From JAGWRI01 sp035700805 (lineage in GTDB: Bacteria; Gemmatimonadota; Gemmatimonadetes; Gemmatimonadales; Gemmatimonadaceae), in the NCBI GenBank assembly GCA_035700805.1, contig DASSOG010000045.1, positions 1 through 32,763 of the forward strand: 32,763 nt of DNA, written 5' to 3'. Positions 23,001 to 30,099 of the stretch are shown here, piece by piece (the first letter of the stretch is position 1; every line of letters begins with the position of its first letter). The notes under the pieces are model-generated. The model did not search any database. It saw only the letters and a program-made list of their open reading frames with translations, and was not told the origin of the DNA. The translations under genes and the position numbers were made by a program.

Positions 23001-23015
23001 TTGTCAGGATTACCG
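22979..23015 (+). promoter_or_regulatory. Inverted repeat flanking the -10 region of the LuxR-type gene
   Basis: CGGTAATC (22979-22986) and GATTACCG (23008-23015) are exact reverse complements 21 bases apart. The pair is centred on the candidate -10 element at 22995-23000. Such a placement is typical of an operator and could mediate autoregulation. Occurrence by chance is possible. Confidence 0.45.
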
Positions 23016-23069
23016 CTGGAGACGATTGCTGGCGGTCGGTCCCACTTGCTGCCGCGCCCTGGCATCTCC

Positions 23070-23354
23070 GTGCCGCTCTCCAATTCCCGCTCCCCGTTGC
23101 CTTTCACCGCCGAGCCCCCGTATCGCGTCACCGCGCCACCCCCGCCCAGCGAAGCGGGGCTCACAGCGCGTGAGTGTGACGTGCTGGCGCGCATCTCCCA
23201 CGGGTGGACCAGTCGCCAGATCGCGGAGGCGCTGGGCATCAGCATTCGCACGGTGAACACGCACCGTGAGAATCTGGCGCGGAAAGTCGGCACGTCGTCC
23301 CCGGCCCGACTCACGCGCTACGCCATCACCTACCGCATCGACACGGTGGACTGA
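23070..23354 (+). CDS. Orphan LuxR/GerE-type helix-turn-helix regulator
   Basis: A short protein that is essentially a LuxR-type DNA-binding domain. Seen: SEAGLTARECDVLARISHGW, TSRQIAEALGISIRTVNTHRENLARKVGT (the recognition helix region) and SPARLTRYAITYRI. There is no receiver, PAS or autoinducer-binding domain; the first 30 residues are Pro/Ser-rich. The start is uncertain: GTG at 23070 gives 94 residues, while TTG at 23001 would give 117 but lies on the candidate transcription start. Neither has a Shine-Dalgarno sequence. It resembles stand-alone GerE-like regulators, which sense no ligand of their own or act with partners. The exported CbiX-like gene follows 101 bases downstream. Confidence 0.75.
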   Translation: MPLSNSRSPLPFTAEPPYRVTAPPPPSEAGLTARECDVLARISHGWTSRQIAEALGISIRTVNTHRENLARKVGTSSPARLTRYAITYRIDTVD

Positions 23355-23455
23355 CCGTGGCGTGCCGCCCGCATGGCGGCGCGACGGGCCATGGCTGGCC
23401 TGTCTCATGCCCGGGTGCCAACGCACTTGACCCTCACCCTCACGGAGGACCCTCG

Positions 23456-24400
23456 ATGGACCTGAAGCATGCAATCGCCGGATATGCCCTGTCGCTCCTG
23501 CTGGCGGCACCCGCGGGCGCGCAGACGGCAGCAGCGGCCGCGATCCCGGATTCCGTGGGCGTCATGCTGGTGGCCCACGGGGGCGGCGCCGCATGGAATT
23601 CCCGGGTCGATTCGCTGGCGGTCCAGGTGCGTTCGGCGGGGGTGGTGCGCGGTCCGCTGGGAGTGAGTTTCCTCATGGGGCCCGCGGCGGCGGAGCATCG
23701 CTTCCAGGATGTGGCCGACTCCCTGGCGGCCCGCGGTGCCCGCGTCGTGGTGGTGGTGCCACTGCTGGTTTCCAGCTACAGCGGGCACTATGAGCAGATC
23801 CGGTACCTGACGGGGCTCACCGACTCGCTCAGCGACGTGATGCGCATGCACCTGCACATGTCCGGCATCCAGCGGCCGGCCCGATCCATCGCGTTTCGTG
23901 TGACACCCGCGCTCGACAGCGCTTCCGAACTGGTGGACGTGCTCGTGGATCGGGCCCTGGCAGTGGTGCCGCACCCGGCGGGACGCGCGTTGTTCTTCAT
24001 GGCGCACGGTCCCAACTCCGCGGAGGCGTATGCCGCATGGATGGCCCATCTGCGTCCCGTGGTGCAGCAGGTGAAGGCTCGCGCGGGGTTCGCGACGGCG
24101 TCGCTTGAGCTCATTCGCGACGACGCCCCCGCGACGGTCAAGGCCGAGGCGCGTGCGCGCTCGCGGGAGATCATCGCCCTGCAGCATCAGGTCACGGGGC
24201 AGGACGTGGCCGTGGTCCCCATCTTGATGTCGTCGAGTGGCATCAATCGTACCGAGTTGCCGGACGACCTTGCCGGGTTGCCGGTGCTCTACGATCCGGC
24301 GCCGCTGCTCCCGCATCCGGCCATGGTGCGCTGGGTGGAGCGCATGACCCGCAGCGCGGTGTCCGGCCCCGCCGTGGCGGCCGCGAGCCAGCGCCACTGA
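23456..24400 (+). CDS. Exported CbiX/SirB-like chelatase-fold protein
   Basis: A 314-residue protein with a signal peptide (MDLKHAIAGYALSLLLAAPA, cut after GAQ) and two half-domains resembling the CbiX/SirB sirohydrochlorin chelatases. Each half begins with a hydrophobic strand and a His-Gly motif: VGVMLVAHGGGAAWN near residue 38, and ALFFMAHGPNSAEAY near residue 183. VVVVVPLLVSSYSGHYEQI carries the further conserved segment with a His. Known CbiX and SirB proteins are cytoplasmic and insert cobalt or iron into sirohydrochlorin or related tetrapyrroles. An exported form is unexpected. A metal-handling role outside the cytoplasm is an inference; a different function on the same fold is possible. 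GGAGG lies 9 bases before the ATG. Confidence 0.75.
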   Translation: MDLKHAIAGYALSLLLAAPAGAQTAAAAAIPDSVGVMLVAHGGGAAWNSRVDSLAVQVRSAGVVRGPLGVSFLMGPAAAEHRFQDVADSLAARGARVVVVVPLLVSSYSGHYEQIRYLTGLTDSLSDVMRMHLHMSGIQRPARSIAFRVTPALDSASELVDVLVDRALAVVPHPAGRALFFMAHGPNSAEAYAAWMAHLRPVVQQVKARAGFATASLELIRDDAPATVKAEARARSREIIALQHQVTGQDVAVVPILMSSSGINRTELPDDLAGLPVLYDPAPLLPHPAMVRWVERMTRSAVSGPAVAAASQRH

Positions 24401-24411
24401 GCGGCGTTCGT

Positions 24412-24450
24412 GCCGGCGGGTCGCGGCGCCTGTGCAGGCCACCCGCCGGC
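24412..24450 (+). repeat. Perfect hairpin after the CbiX-like gene
   Basis: GCCGGCGGGT (24412-24421) and ACCCGCCGGC (24441-24450) pair perfectly over 10 bp, with a smaller GCCT/AGGC stem inside the loop. It begins 12 bases after the stop codon. There is no T-tract, so it may be a terminator of the T-less type, an RNA-protecting 3' hairpin, or a binding site upstream of grpE. Confidence 0.55.
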
Positions 24451-24501
24451 GAGGGCGCGGTCATTGCCTCAGGGGGGCCGCTCCACGAAGTTTAGAGGTC
24501 C

Positions 24502-25122
24502 ATGACTCGCCCTACGAATTCATCCAGGACCTCGGACGCCGACCCGCGCGGTCCGGACGACGAAGCCGCGTCCGGGTCCGCCGGCGGGCCTGCCGATTCC
24601 GCGCCCGCGGGTGCCGGGTCCGGCGTGCCCTCCGGATCAGGCGCCGGAGCCGAGACCGGGACAGCCGCTCGGCTCGAGGTCGAACTGGCGGACCAGAAGG
24701 ACAAGTACCTGCGTCTGGCCGCCGAGTATGACAATTTTCGAAAGCGCACCGTCCGGGAACGCCAGGAAGCCGAGCTGCGGGGGATGGGGGTGCTGGTGCG
24801 CGGCATGCTGGAGGCCCTGGACGACCTGGGTCGCTTTGCCCACGTAGATCCCGCGACGGTGGACGCTGCCACCGTGGTGGAGGGCGCGGACATGGTCGAG
24901 AAGAAGCTCCTCAAGACGCTCTCGGGCCACGGGCTCGAAGTCGTGAACCCCATGGGCGAGCCGTTCAATCCGGAGCTGCATGAGGCCTTGGCGACCATGC
25001 CGGCCGAGCGTCCCGAGCAGGATCACACCGTCTCACAGGTCTATCAGGTGGGCTACCTGTTCAATGGGCAGCTGTTGCGTCCCGCGCGAGTGGTGGTGAC
25101 GCAGTGGCAGGCCGGATCGTAA
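24502..25122 (+). CDS. grpE: Co-chaperone GrpE
   Basis: A 206-residue nucleotide exchange factor for DnaK. The first 55 residues are a disordered, Gly/Ser/Pro/Ala-rich stretch. The long dimerisation helix follows (RLEVELADQKDKYLRLAAEY, then DNFRKRTVRERQEAE). The C-terminal beta domain contains FNPELHEALATMP and a QVYQVGYLFNGQLLRPARVVV strand set, the hallmark of GrpE. ATG at 24502. dnaJ follows at 9 bases; dnaK is not in the window. No CIRCE element (the HrcA operator) or clear sigma32-type box was found in the 101-base upstream gap. Confidence 0.95.
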   Translation: MTRPTNSSRTSDADPRGPDDEAASGSAGGPADSAPAGAGSGVPSGSGAGAETGTAARLEVELADQKDKYLRLAAEYDNFRKRTVRERQEAELRGMGVLVRGMLEALDDLGRFAHVDPATVDAATVVEGADMVEKKLLKTLSGHGLEVVNPMGEPFNPELHEALATMPAERPEQDHTVSQVYQVGYLFNGQLLRPARVVVTQWQAGS

Positions 25123-25131
25123 TCCACGCGC

Positions 25132-26247
25132 ATGCCACCCACCAAGGATTATTACGCGGTGCTCGGGGTGTCCGGTTCCGCCACGCAGGACGAGATCAAG
25201 AAGCAGTACCGGAAACTGGCCAGGAAATTTCACCCGGACACCAACGCCAACGACCCCAAGGCCGCTGAGCGCTTCAAGGAAGTCTCCGAGGCCTACACGG
25301 TCATCGGAGACGCCGAAAAGCGGAAGCAGTACGACGAGATGCGCCGTCTGGGTGCGTTCGGAACTGCCGGGCGCGGCGCGCGGGGGCCCCGGCCGTCGTC
25401 GACGCGCGGGCGCCCCGATGCCTCGGGCGTCCACTTCGACGACCTGGGCGTGGGCGGCTTCAGTGGACTTGGCGACCTGTTCAGCTCGATGTTCGGGGGC
25501 GGTCAGGCGCGCTCCCACGGGCCGGAACGTGGCCAGAACGTGGAACGCGTCATCGACGTGCCATTCCGCACGGCCGCAACGGGCGGCAAGGTGCCCATTG
25601 AGCTCGAGGTCACCGAGGAGTGCGAAACGTGTCACGGGTCGGGTGGTGCGCCCGGCGCGAAGTTCACCACCTGTCCCGAATGCGGAGGTCGCGGGACGAT
25701 CTCCTTTGGCCAGGGCGGGTTCGCCGTGCAACGGCCGTGCCCGCAGTGCCTGGGACGCGGACGGGTGCCCAGTGAACGGTGCCCCACGTGCGGGGGCGCT
25801 GGCGAAATCCGCGCGCTCCGCAAGGTCCTCATCACGGTGCCCGCCGGTTCCGACGCCGGCACGCGCATACGGCTGAAGGGCAAGGGGGGACGCGGCGCGC
25901 GGGGAGGCCCGCCTGGCGACGTGCTGATCACCATCCAGGTGGCGCCGGACCGCTTCTACTCGCGCGAGGGGCTGGACCTGGTGGCGCAGGTGCCGATCAA
26001 CATCGCGCAGGCGACCCTGGGCTCCAAGGTGGGCGTGCGCACCCTGGACGGTCGGAAGGTGGCCATCCGCATTCCGGCCGGCACGCCGTCGGGCAAGCGC
26101 TTCCGGGTGAGAGGGCAAGGCATTGAGAAGGACGGCGCGCGTGGTGACCTGATCGTGCAGGTCGAGGTGACCGTGCCGGACAAGCTCACGCCCGAGCAGG
26201 AAAAGATGATGCGCGAATTTGCTGAGGCGGGCGGACTGAAGTACTAG
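25132..26247 (+). CDS. dnaJ: Chaperone DnaJ (type I)
   Basis: A 371-residue class A J-protein stimulating DnaK ATP hydrolysis and delivering substrates. Seen: the J domain with HPD at 34-36 (DYYAVLGVSGSATQDEIKKQ at its start), a Gly/Phe-rich region (about 85-135, FSGLGDLFSSMFGGGQ), four CxxCxGxG zinc motifs between residues 164 and 224 (CETCHGSG, CPECGGRG, CPQCLGRG, CPTCGGAG), and two C-terminal substrate-binding beta-sandwich domains. The zinc modules and length are normal. It ends 54 bases from the convergent mnmA. Confidence 0.96.
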   Translation: MPPTKDYYAVLGVSGSATQDEIKKQYRKLARKFHPDTNANDPKAAERFKEVSEAYTVIGDAEKRKQYDEMRRLGAFGTAGRGARGPRPSSTRGRPDASGVHFDDLGVGGFSGLGDLFSSMFGGGQARSHGPERGQNVERVIDVPFRTAATGGKVPIELEVTEECETCHGSGGAPGAKFTTCPECGGRGTISFGQGGFAVQRPCPQCLGRGRVPSERCPTCGGAGEIRALRKVLITVPAGSDAGTRIRLKGKGGRGARGGPPGDVLITIQVAPDRFYSREGLDLVAQVPINIAQATLGSKVGVRTLDGRKVAIRIPAGTPSGKRFRVRGQGIEKDGARGDLIVQVEVTVPDKLTPEQEKMMREFAEAGGLKY

Positions 26248-26301
26248 GCGCGGCCATTCGCGGCGCCGTCCGAAGGGGCCAGTGGTCGGGCCGAGGGGGC
26301 G

Positions 26302-27393
26302 TTACGCGAGTATGGGCAGCGGCAACCGCGCTGCCGATTCAATAACCCCGCCGCCCAGCACCCGCTCGCCGGCGTAGAAGACCGCCGACTGGCCGGGGGT
26401 GATGGCGCTCACGGGCTCATCCAGCGCGACCTCGACCTCGTGGTCATCGATCCGCACCACCTCCGCGCTGGCGGCGGCCGCATGGTGCCGCACCTGCACT
26501 TCGAGCCGGCTCCCCAGCAGCGGTGCCGCGCCCAGCCAGTTGATCTCCCGCGCAATGAGGCCCTGGCCCAGCAGTTCCTCACGAGGGCCGATGACCACGG
26601 CGCGTTCGATGGGCCGGATGGCGGTCACGAACATCGGCTGGGCAAATCCGCCCGGCAGGCCGCGGCGCTGGCCGACCGTGAATCGCGCGTAGCCGTCGTG
26701 GTGTCCCACCACGACGCCGTCCGCCGTCAGGATGGGGCCGGGCGCCAGGCTCGGCGTGTCGGCGCCCAGCGTCTTGCGGATGATCTTCGTGTGATCGCCG
26801 TCAGGGACGAAGCAGATGTCCTGGCTCTCCACCTTCTCGGCCACCACTTCCAGCCCCAGCCGGTGCGCCACGGCGCGCGTCTCCGGCTTGGACTGCGCGC
26901 CCACCGGCAGCAGCATGCGCGAGAGCACCGTCTGGTCGATGCCCCAGAGGAAGTACGACTGGTCCTTGGACCGATCCACGCCGCGGTGCAGCACGCCGTT
27001 GATCACGCGCGCATAGTGCCCCGTGGCAATCCACCGGGCGTCCACGCCGTCGGCCTTGTGCACCAGGTCGCGGAACTTGGTGAAGGTGTTGCAGCGCACG
27101 CAGGGAATGGGCGTCCGGCCGCGGGCGTACTCGTCCACGAAGTTCCCGATGACGTCGTAGGCAAACGCGTCCTCGAGATTCAATACGTAATGTGGAATGC
27201 CCAGAGTCGCGCAGACTCGGCGCGCGTCGTTGATTGAATCCAGGGAGCAGCAGGGGCGGTCCACGATCTCGGCGCCGTGGCAGAACAGCTTCATGGTGGC
27301 GCCCACCACGTCGTATCCCTGCTCCACCAGCAGGGCCGCGGCCACCGACGAATCCACGCCGCCCGACATGGCGACCAGCACGCGCTCCTTCAT
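26302..27393 (-). CDS. mnmA: tRNA-specific 2-thiouridylase MnmA
   Basis: A 363-residue enzyme that thiolates U34 of tRNA(Lys, Glu, Gln) using ATP and a persulfide. Seen: the PP-loop LVAMSGGVDSS at 6-16, the catalytic cysteine C101 in CVRCNTFTKF, C194 in SQDICFVPDG which forms the second site of the persulfide relay, ARFTVGQRRGLPGG and the C-terminal beta-barrel (AVFYAGERVLGGG). ATG at 27393 gives the canonical N-terminus. It begins 19 bases after the cysteine desulfurase stop, so the two are likely cotranscribed, and the desulfurase is the likely sulfur donor, as YrvO is for MnmA in Bacillus. Confidence 0.95.
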   Translation of the reverse strand: MKERVLVAMSGGVDSSVAAALLVEQGYDVVGATMKLFCHGAEIVDRPCCSLDSINDARRVCATLGIPHYVLNLEDAFAYDVIGNFVDEYARGRTPIPCVRCNTFTKFRDLVHKADGVDARWIATGHYARVINGVLHRGVDRSKDQSYFLWGIDQTVLSRMLLPVGAQSKPETRAVAHRLGLEVVAEKVESQDICFVPDGDHTKIIRKTLGADTPSLAPGPILTADGVVVGHHDGYARFTVGQRRGLPGGFAQPMFVTAIRPIERAVVIGPREELLGQGLIAREINWLGAAPLLGSRLEVQVRHHAAAASAEVVRIDDHEVEVALDEPVSAITPGQSAVFYAGERVLGGGVIESAARLPLPILA

Positions 27394-27412
27394 GCCCACG
27401 CGCCCGCCACCC

Positions 27413-28576
27413 TCACGCCGCGCTGGCCGCCGTGCCTCGCGCCTTGGCCACCAGGCGTGGGAACACCTCGGCCACGCGGTCCACGGCGGCATCGTCCGTG
27501 AGTACGCCAAGGCTCATCCGGATGGCCGCGCTCGCCAGCGCCGGCTTCACGCCAATGGCGGACAGGACATAGGACGGCCCGTTCGAACCGCTCTGGCACG
27601 CGGAGCCACCGGAGCAGGCGATGCCCTGGAGGTCCAGCGCCATCAGCAGCGACTCGCTCTCGGTGCCGGGTACCGACACGTTCAGGATGTGCGGGGCCCG
27701 CGGGGCGTTCCTCGCATTGACCACCAGGTCGGGAATCCGCTCCTGGAGCAGCGCCTGCAGCCGGTCGCGCAGGGCGGCCAGCCGCTTCGCCTCCGATGCG
27801 TGTTCCTTTATGGCGAGCTCGGCGGCGGTGGCCAGGGCCACCGCGTACGCCACGTTCTCGGTGCCAGGGCGGCGCCCGCGGTCCTGTGAACCACCGTGGA
27901 ACAACGGCTCAAGGGGAGTGCCGCGCCGGATGAAGAGCGCGCCAATGCCCTTGGGCGCGCCGATCTTGTGCCCCGAAATGGACAGGATGTCAAACGGCAC
28001 CTGGGCCGCGTTGATCTCCAGCTTGGAGAACGCCTGCACGGCATCCGTGTGGAAGAGCACGCCGCGTGCATGCGCCGTGGCCGCGAACGCCGGCACTGGC
28101 TGGATGGCGCCCATCTCATTGTTCACCCACATCACCGAGGCCACGGCCACGTCATCCCGCACCAGTTCGTCAAACGACGCCGTGTCGGCCACGCCGTCGG
28201 GCGTCATGCGCAGGAGGCGCTCCTCCGCGCCTTCCTGGGCCGCGGTGTGCACCGCCTCGAGCACCGCCTTGTGCTCAATGGGCGTGGCCACCACGGCCGT
28301 GCGTCCCCGGGCGCGCGCGGCGTGCCAGCAGCCCAGGACGGCCAGGTTGTCGGATTCGGTGCCGCCGGACGTGAAGCACACCTCGTCGGGCTGCGCCCCC
28401 AGGCAGCGGGCCACGCGCTCGCGGGCCTCGTCCAGCGCCACGCGGGCCTCGCGTCCCCATCGGTGGATGCTGGACGGGTTGCCAAAGCGGGCGTGGAAGA
28501 AGGGCTGCATGGCCTCCAGCACCTCAGGACGTACCGGCGTGGTGGCGGAATGGTCGAGATAGACAGGGGTTGGCAT
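27413..28576 (-). CDS. Cysteine desulfurase (IscS/NifS family)
   Basis: A 387-residue PLP enzyme taking sulfur from L-cysteine as a protein-bound persulfide. Seen: VYLDHSATTPVRPEVLEAM, the FGNPSSIHRWG block, FTSGGTESDNLAV, WVNNEMGAIQP, FHTDAVQAFSK, the Schiff-base lysine K204 in SISGHKIGAPKG, GSQDRGRRPGTENVA, and the persulfide cysteine C327 in ACSGGSACQSGS. These place it in the NifS/IscS class I group. ATG at 28576 starts the canonical N-terminus. No iscU or suf gene is adjacent. The mnmA gene follows, favouring a role in tRNA thiolation (YrvO-like), although it may also serve Fe-S assembly. Confidence 0.93.
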   Translation of the reverse strand: MPTPVYLDHSATTPVRPEVLEAMQPFFHARFGNPSSIHRWGREARVALDEARERVARCLGAQPDEVCFTSGGTESDNLAVLGCWHAARARGRTAVVATPIEHKAVLEAVHTAAQEGAEERLLRMTPDGVADTASFDELVRDDVAVASVMWVNNEMGAIQPVPAFAATAHARGVLFHTDAVQAFSKLEINAAQVPFDILSISGHKIGAPKGIGALFIRRGTPLEPLFHGGSQDRGRRPGTENVAYAVALATAAELAIKEHASEAKRLAALRDRLQALLQERIPDLVVNARNAPRAPHILNVSVPGTESESLLMALDLQGIACSGGSACQSGSNGPSYVLSAIGVKPALASAAIRMSLGVLTDDAAVDRVAEVFPRLVAKARGTAASAA

Positions 28577-28582
28577 GGCCGA

Positions 28583-28588
28583 AATATA
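28583..28588 (-). promoter_or_regulatory. Candidate -10 element of the cysteine desulfurase gene
   Basis: Read on the minus strand, TATATT is followed by six bases and then the ATG. Transcription would start at or next to the start codon, implying a leaderless mRNA. The same TATTTCG wording and spacing occur before the deacetylase gene. No -35 box is convincing. Confidence 0.4.
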
Positions 28589-28611
28589 GGGGTGCCCCGG
28601 GACGCCCGCGA

Positions 28612-29355
28612 TCAGGCCCCGTAGAACTTTGCCCGCACATCCCACAGGGCGGGGAAGAACCGCTGCGACACCGTCCTGGCCAGATAGCGCGCGCCCAGCG
28701 TCCCTCCGGTGCCGCCGGTACTCGGCCCCAGAATGCGCTCCACCAGCAGCACATGCTTGTACCGCCATTCCGCGAAGAGCTGCTCGTATTCCAGCAACCC
28801 CTCGGCCAGGAAGAACAGCATGCCGGGTCCTGGTCCGGTGTAGAGCGCTTCCAGGGTCGTGCCCTCGCGCCGGATCAGGCCCAGGAAGAGCTCCTGCAGC
28901 GTGGGCCGAGCCAGGGCCTGCTGCACCAGCTCGGGGACCGGGCCGTGTTCACCCAGCGCCTTCATGAAATGCGAATCTCGCAGGCCGCTGGCGGCCTCCA
29001 GCGCCCGGAACTGCACACTCTGCGAGCCGCTCGAGGTGCCCAGGTATCCGCGGAACTGCGCGAAGTGCTGGGGCGGCAGCGCGTCGAGGGAGCTGAGCTG
29101 CGCCGACACGATGCGCATGACGGTGTTCAGGCGGCGCACATACCAGTTGGCGAGCCCCGCGGAGCCCCCCTCGAAGGCGCCGATCAGGCCGTCAATGTCG
29201 CGCAGCAGCACCTTGAACCAGAGTTCGCTGGCCTGGTGCACCACGATGAAGAGCAACTCGTCCGGGTGCTCGGGCGTGGACTGCCCTACCTGGAGGGCCA
29301 GCAGGCGATCAAGGGCCAGGTACGTCGGGTAGTTGATCTCGTCGCCGGCGCTCAA
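28612..29355 (-). CDS. kynA: Tryptophan 2,3-dioxygenase
   Basis: A 247-residue haem dioxygenase opening the indole ring of L-tryptophan to N-formylkynurenine, the first step of the kynurenine route. Seen: YPTYLALDRLLALQ, DELLFIVVHQASELWFK with the active-site His H40, SGSQSVQFRALE (family SGFQS-like block with the substrate-binding Arg), and WRYKHVLLVERILG with the haem-ligand His H201 next to the substrate loop GTGGTLG. It is somewhat shorter than the 280-300-residue homologues but complete at both conserved ends. TTG at 29355 overlaps the TGA of the deacetylase gene (TTGA), suggesting coupling; no in-frame ATG precedes the conserved block. Other kynurenine-pathway genes are not in the window. 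Confidence 0.9.
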   Translation of the reverse strand: MSAGDEINYPTYLALDRLLALQVGQSTPEHPDELLFIVVHQASELWFKVLLRDIDGLIGAFEGGSAGLANWYVRRLNTVMRIVSAQLSSLDALPPQHFAQFRGYLGTSSGSQSVQFRALEAASGLRDSHFMKALGEHGPVPELVQQALARPTLQELFLGLIRREGTTLEALYTGPGPGMLFFLAEGLLEYEQLFAEWRYKHVLLVERILGPSTGGTGGTLGARYLARTVSQRFFPALWDVRAKFYGA

Positions 29356-30068
29356 AATGTGGCCACCTCAAGCGCGGTCACGTCGTCCACGCGCATGGTC
29401 TCGGTGGTGAAGAAGGGTTCGCCGTAGCGGCAGCGGATCAGGGACCCGTAATACGCGGCGTAGTGACGCACCATGTCGTAGAGCGGCTCGCCATTGGGGT
29501 ACACCTCGCCCGCCTGGGTGAGGCCGTCGAACTGGGACGCGTAACAGCGAATGGCCTCCAGCTTCCGCTCGAACACGTCGGAGATGTCCACTACGAAGGT
29601 GGGGCGCTCGAAGTCCTGGCGGTACGTGACGGCGTGGATCACCTTGTACGGCCGGTGCGGGGGAATGCCGGGCGACACCTTGGCCAGCCCCGCGACGAAG
29701 CAGGCGTCGCGCACGAGCTGGGCCGCGGCCATGTGATCGGGATGCCGGCCGCGCAGGGAAGGCGCGATTACCACGCGGGGCTTGAACCGTCGGATCAACC
29801 CGGCCAGCATGGCCCGGGTTTCCGGCGTGTTTACGATGCCGGCATCGGGAAGCCCCAGGTTCTCGCGCACCGAGACCCCCAGGATCTTCGCGGCGCTGGC
29901 GGCCTCCGTGCCCCGGATCTCTGCGGAGCCCCGCGTGCCCGACTCCCCCTGCGACAGATCCACGATACCGGTCGTGCGACCCCTGGCCGCCGCCTCGAGC
30001 AGTGCCCCGCCGCAGGTGAGCTCCACGTCATCACGATGGGCGGCGATGGCCAGCAGGTCAACGGTCAT
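29352..30068 (-). CDS. bshB1: Bacillithiol biosynthesis deacetylase BshB1-type (PIG-L family)
   Basis: A 238-residue zinc deacetylase of the PIG-L/LmbE family. BshB1 removes the acetyl group from GlcNAc-malate in bacillithiol synthesis. Seen: LAIAAHRDDVELTCGG with zinc ligands H11 and D14 (family wording AHPDD, here AHRDD), LSQGESGTRGSAEIRGTEAA, RENLGLPDAG, and GRHPDHMAA with H112. The GELGTRG-like and RENLGLPD blocks point to the BshB1 subgroup rather than mycothiol enzymes. bshA and bshC are not in the window, so the pathway cannot be confirmed here. ATG at 30068. The tryptophan dioxygenase gene overlaps its end. Confidence 0.87.
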   Translation of the reverse strand: MTVDLLAIAAHRDDVELTCGGALLEAAARGRTTGIVDLSQGESGTRGSAEIRGTEAASAAKILGVSVRENLGLPDAGIVNTPETRAMLAGLIRRFKPRVVIAPSLRGRHPDHMAAAQLVRDACFVAGLAKVSPGIPPHRPYKVIHAVTYRQDFERPTFVVDISDVFERKLEAIRCYASQFDGLTQAGEVYPNGEPLYDMVRHYAAYYGSLIRCRYGEPFFTTETMRVDDVTALEVATF

Positions 30069-30074
30069 GCGCGA

Positions 30075-30080
30075 AATATG
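30075..30080 (-). promoter_or_regulatory. Candidate -10 element of the deacetylase-kynA unit
   Basis: On the minus strand CATATT is followed by six bases and then the ATG at 30068. It lies in the 31-base gap after the second permease gene. The wording ATATTTCG and the spacing equal those before the cysteine desulfurase gene. Confidence 0.35.
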
Positions 30081-30099
30081 GCGGCGGGCGCCGGCCGCG

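Noticed and set aside
24401..24501. CIRCE or sigma32-type heat-shock control before grpE
   Set aside because: No TTAGCACTC/GAGTGCTAA pair and no CTTGAA/CCCCAT boxes at suitable spacing. TTGCCT at 24464 has no convincing partner -10 element.
26248..26301. A bidirectional terminator between the convergent dnaJ and mnmA
   Set aside because: The 54-base gap shows no convincing stem with T-runs on either side.
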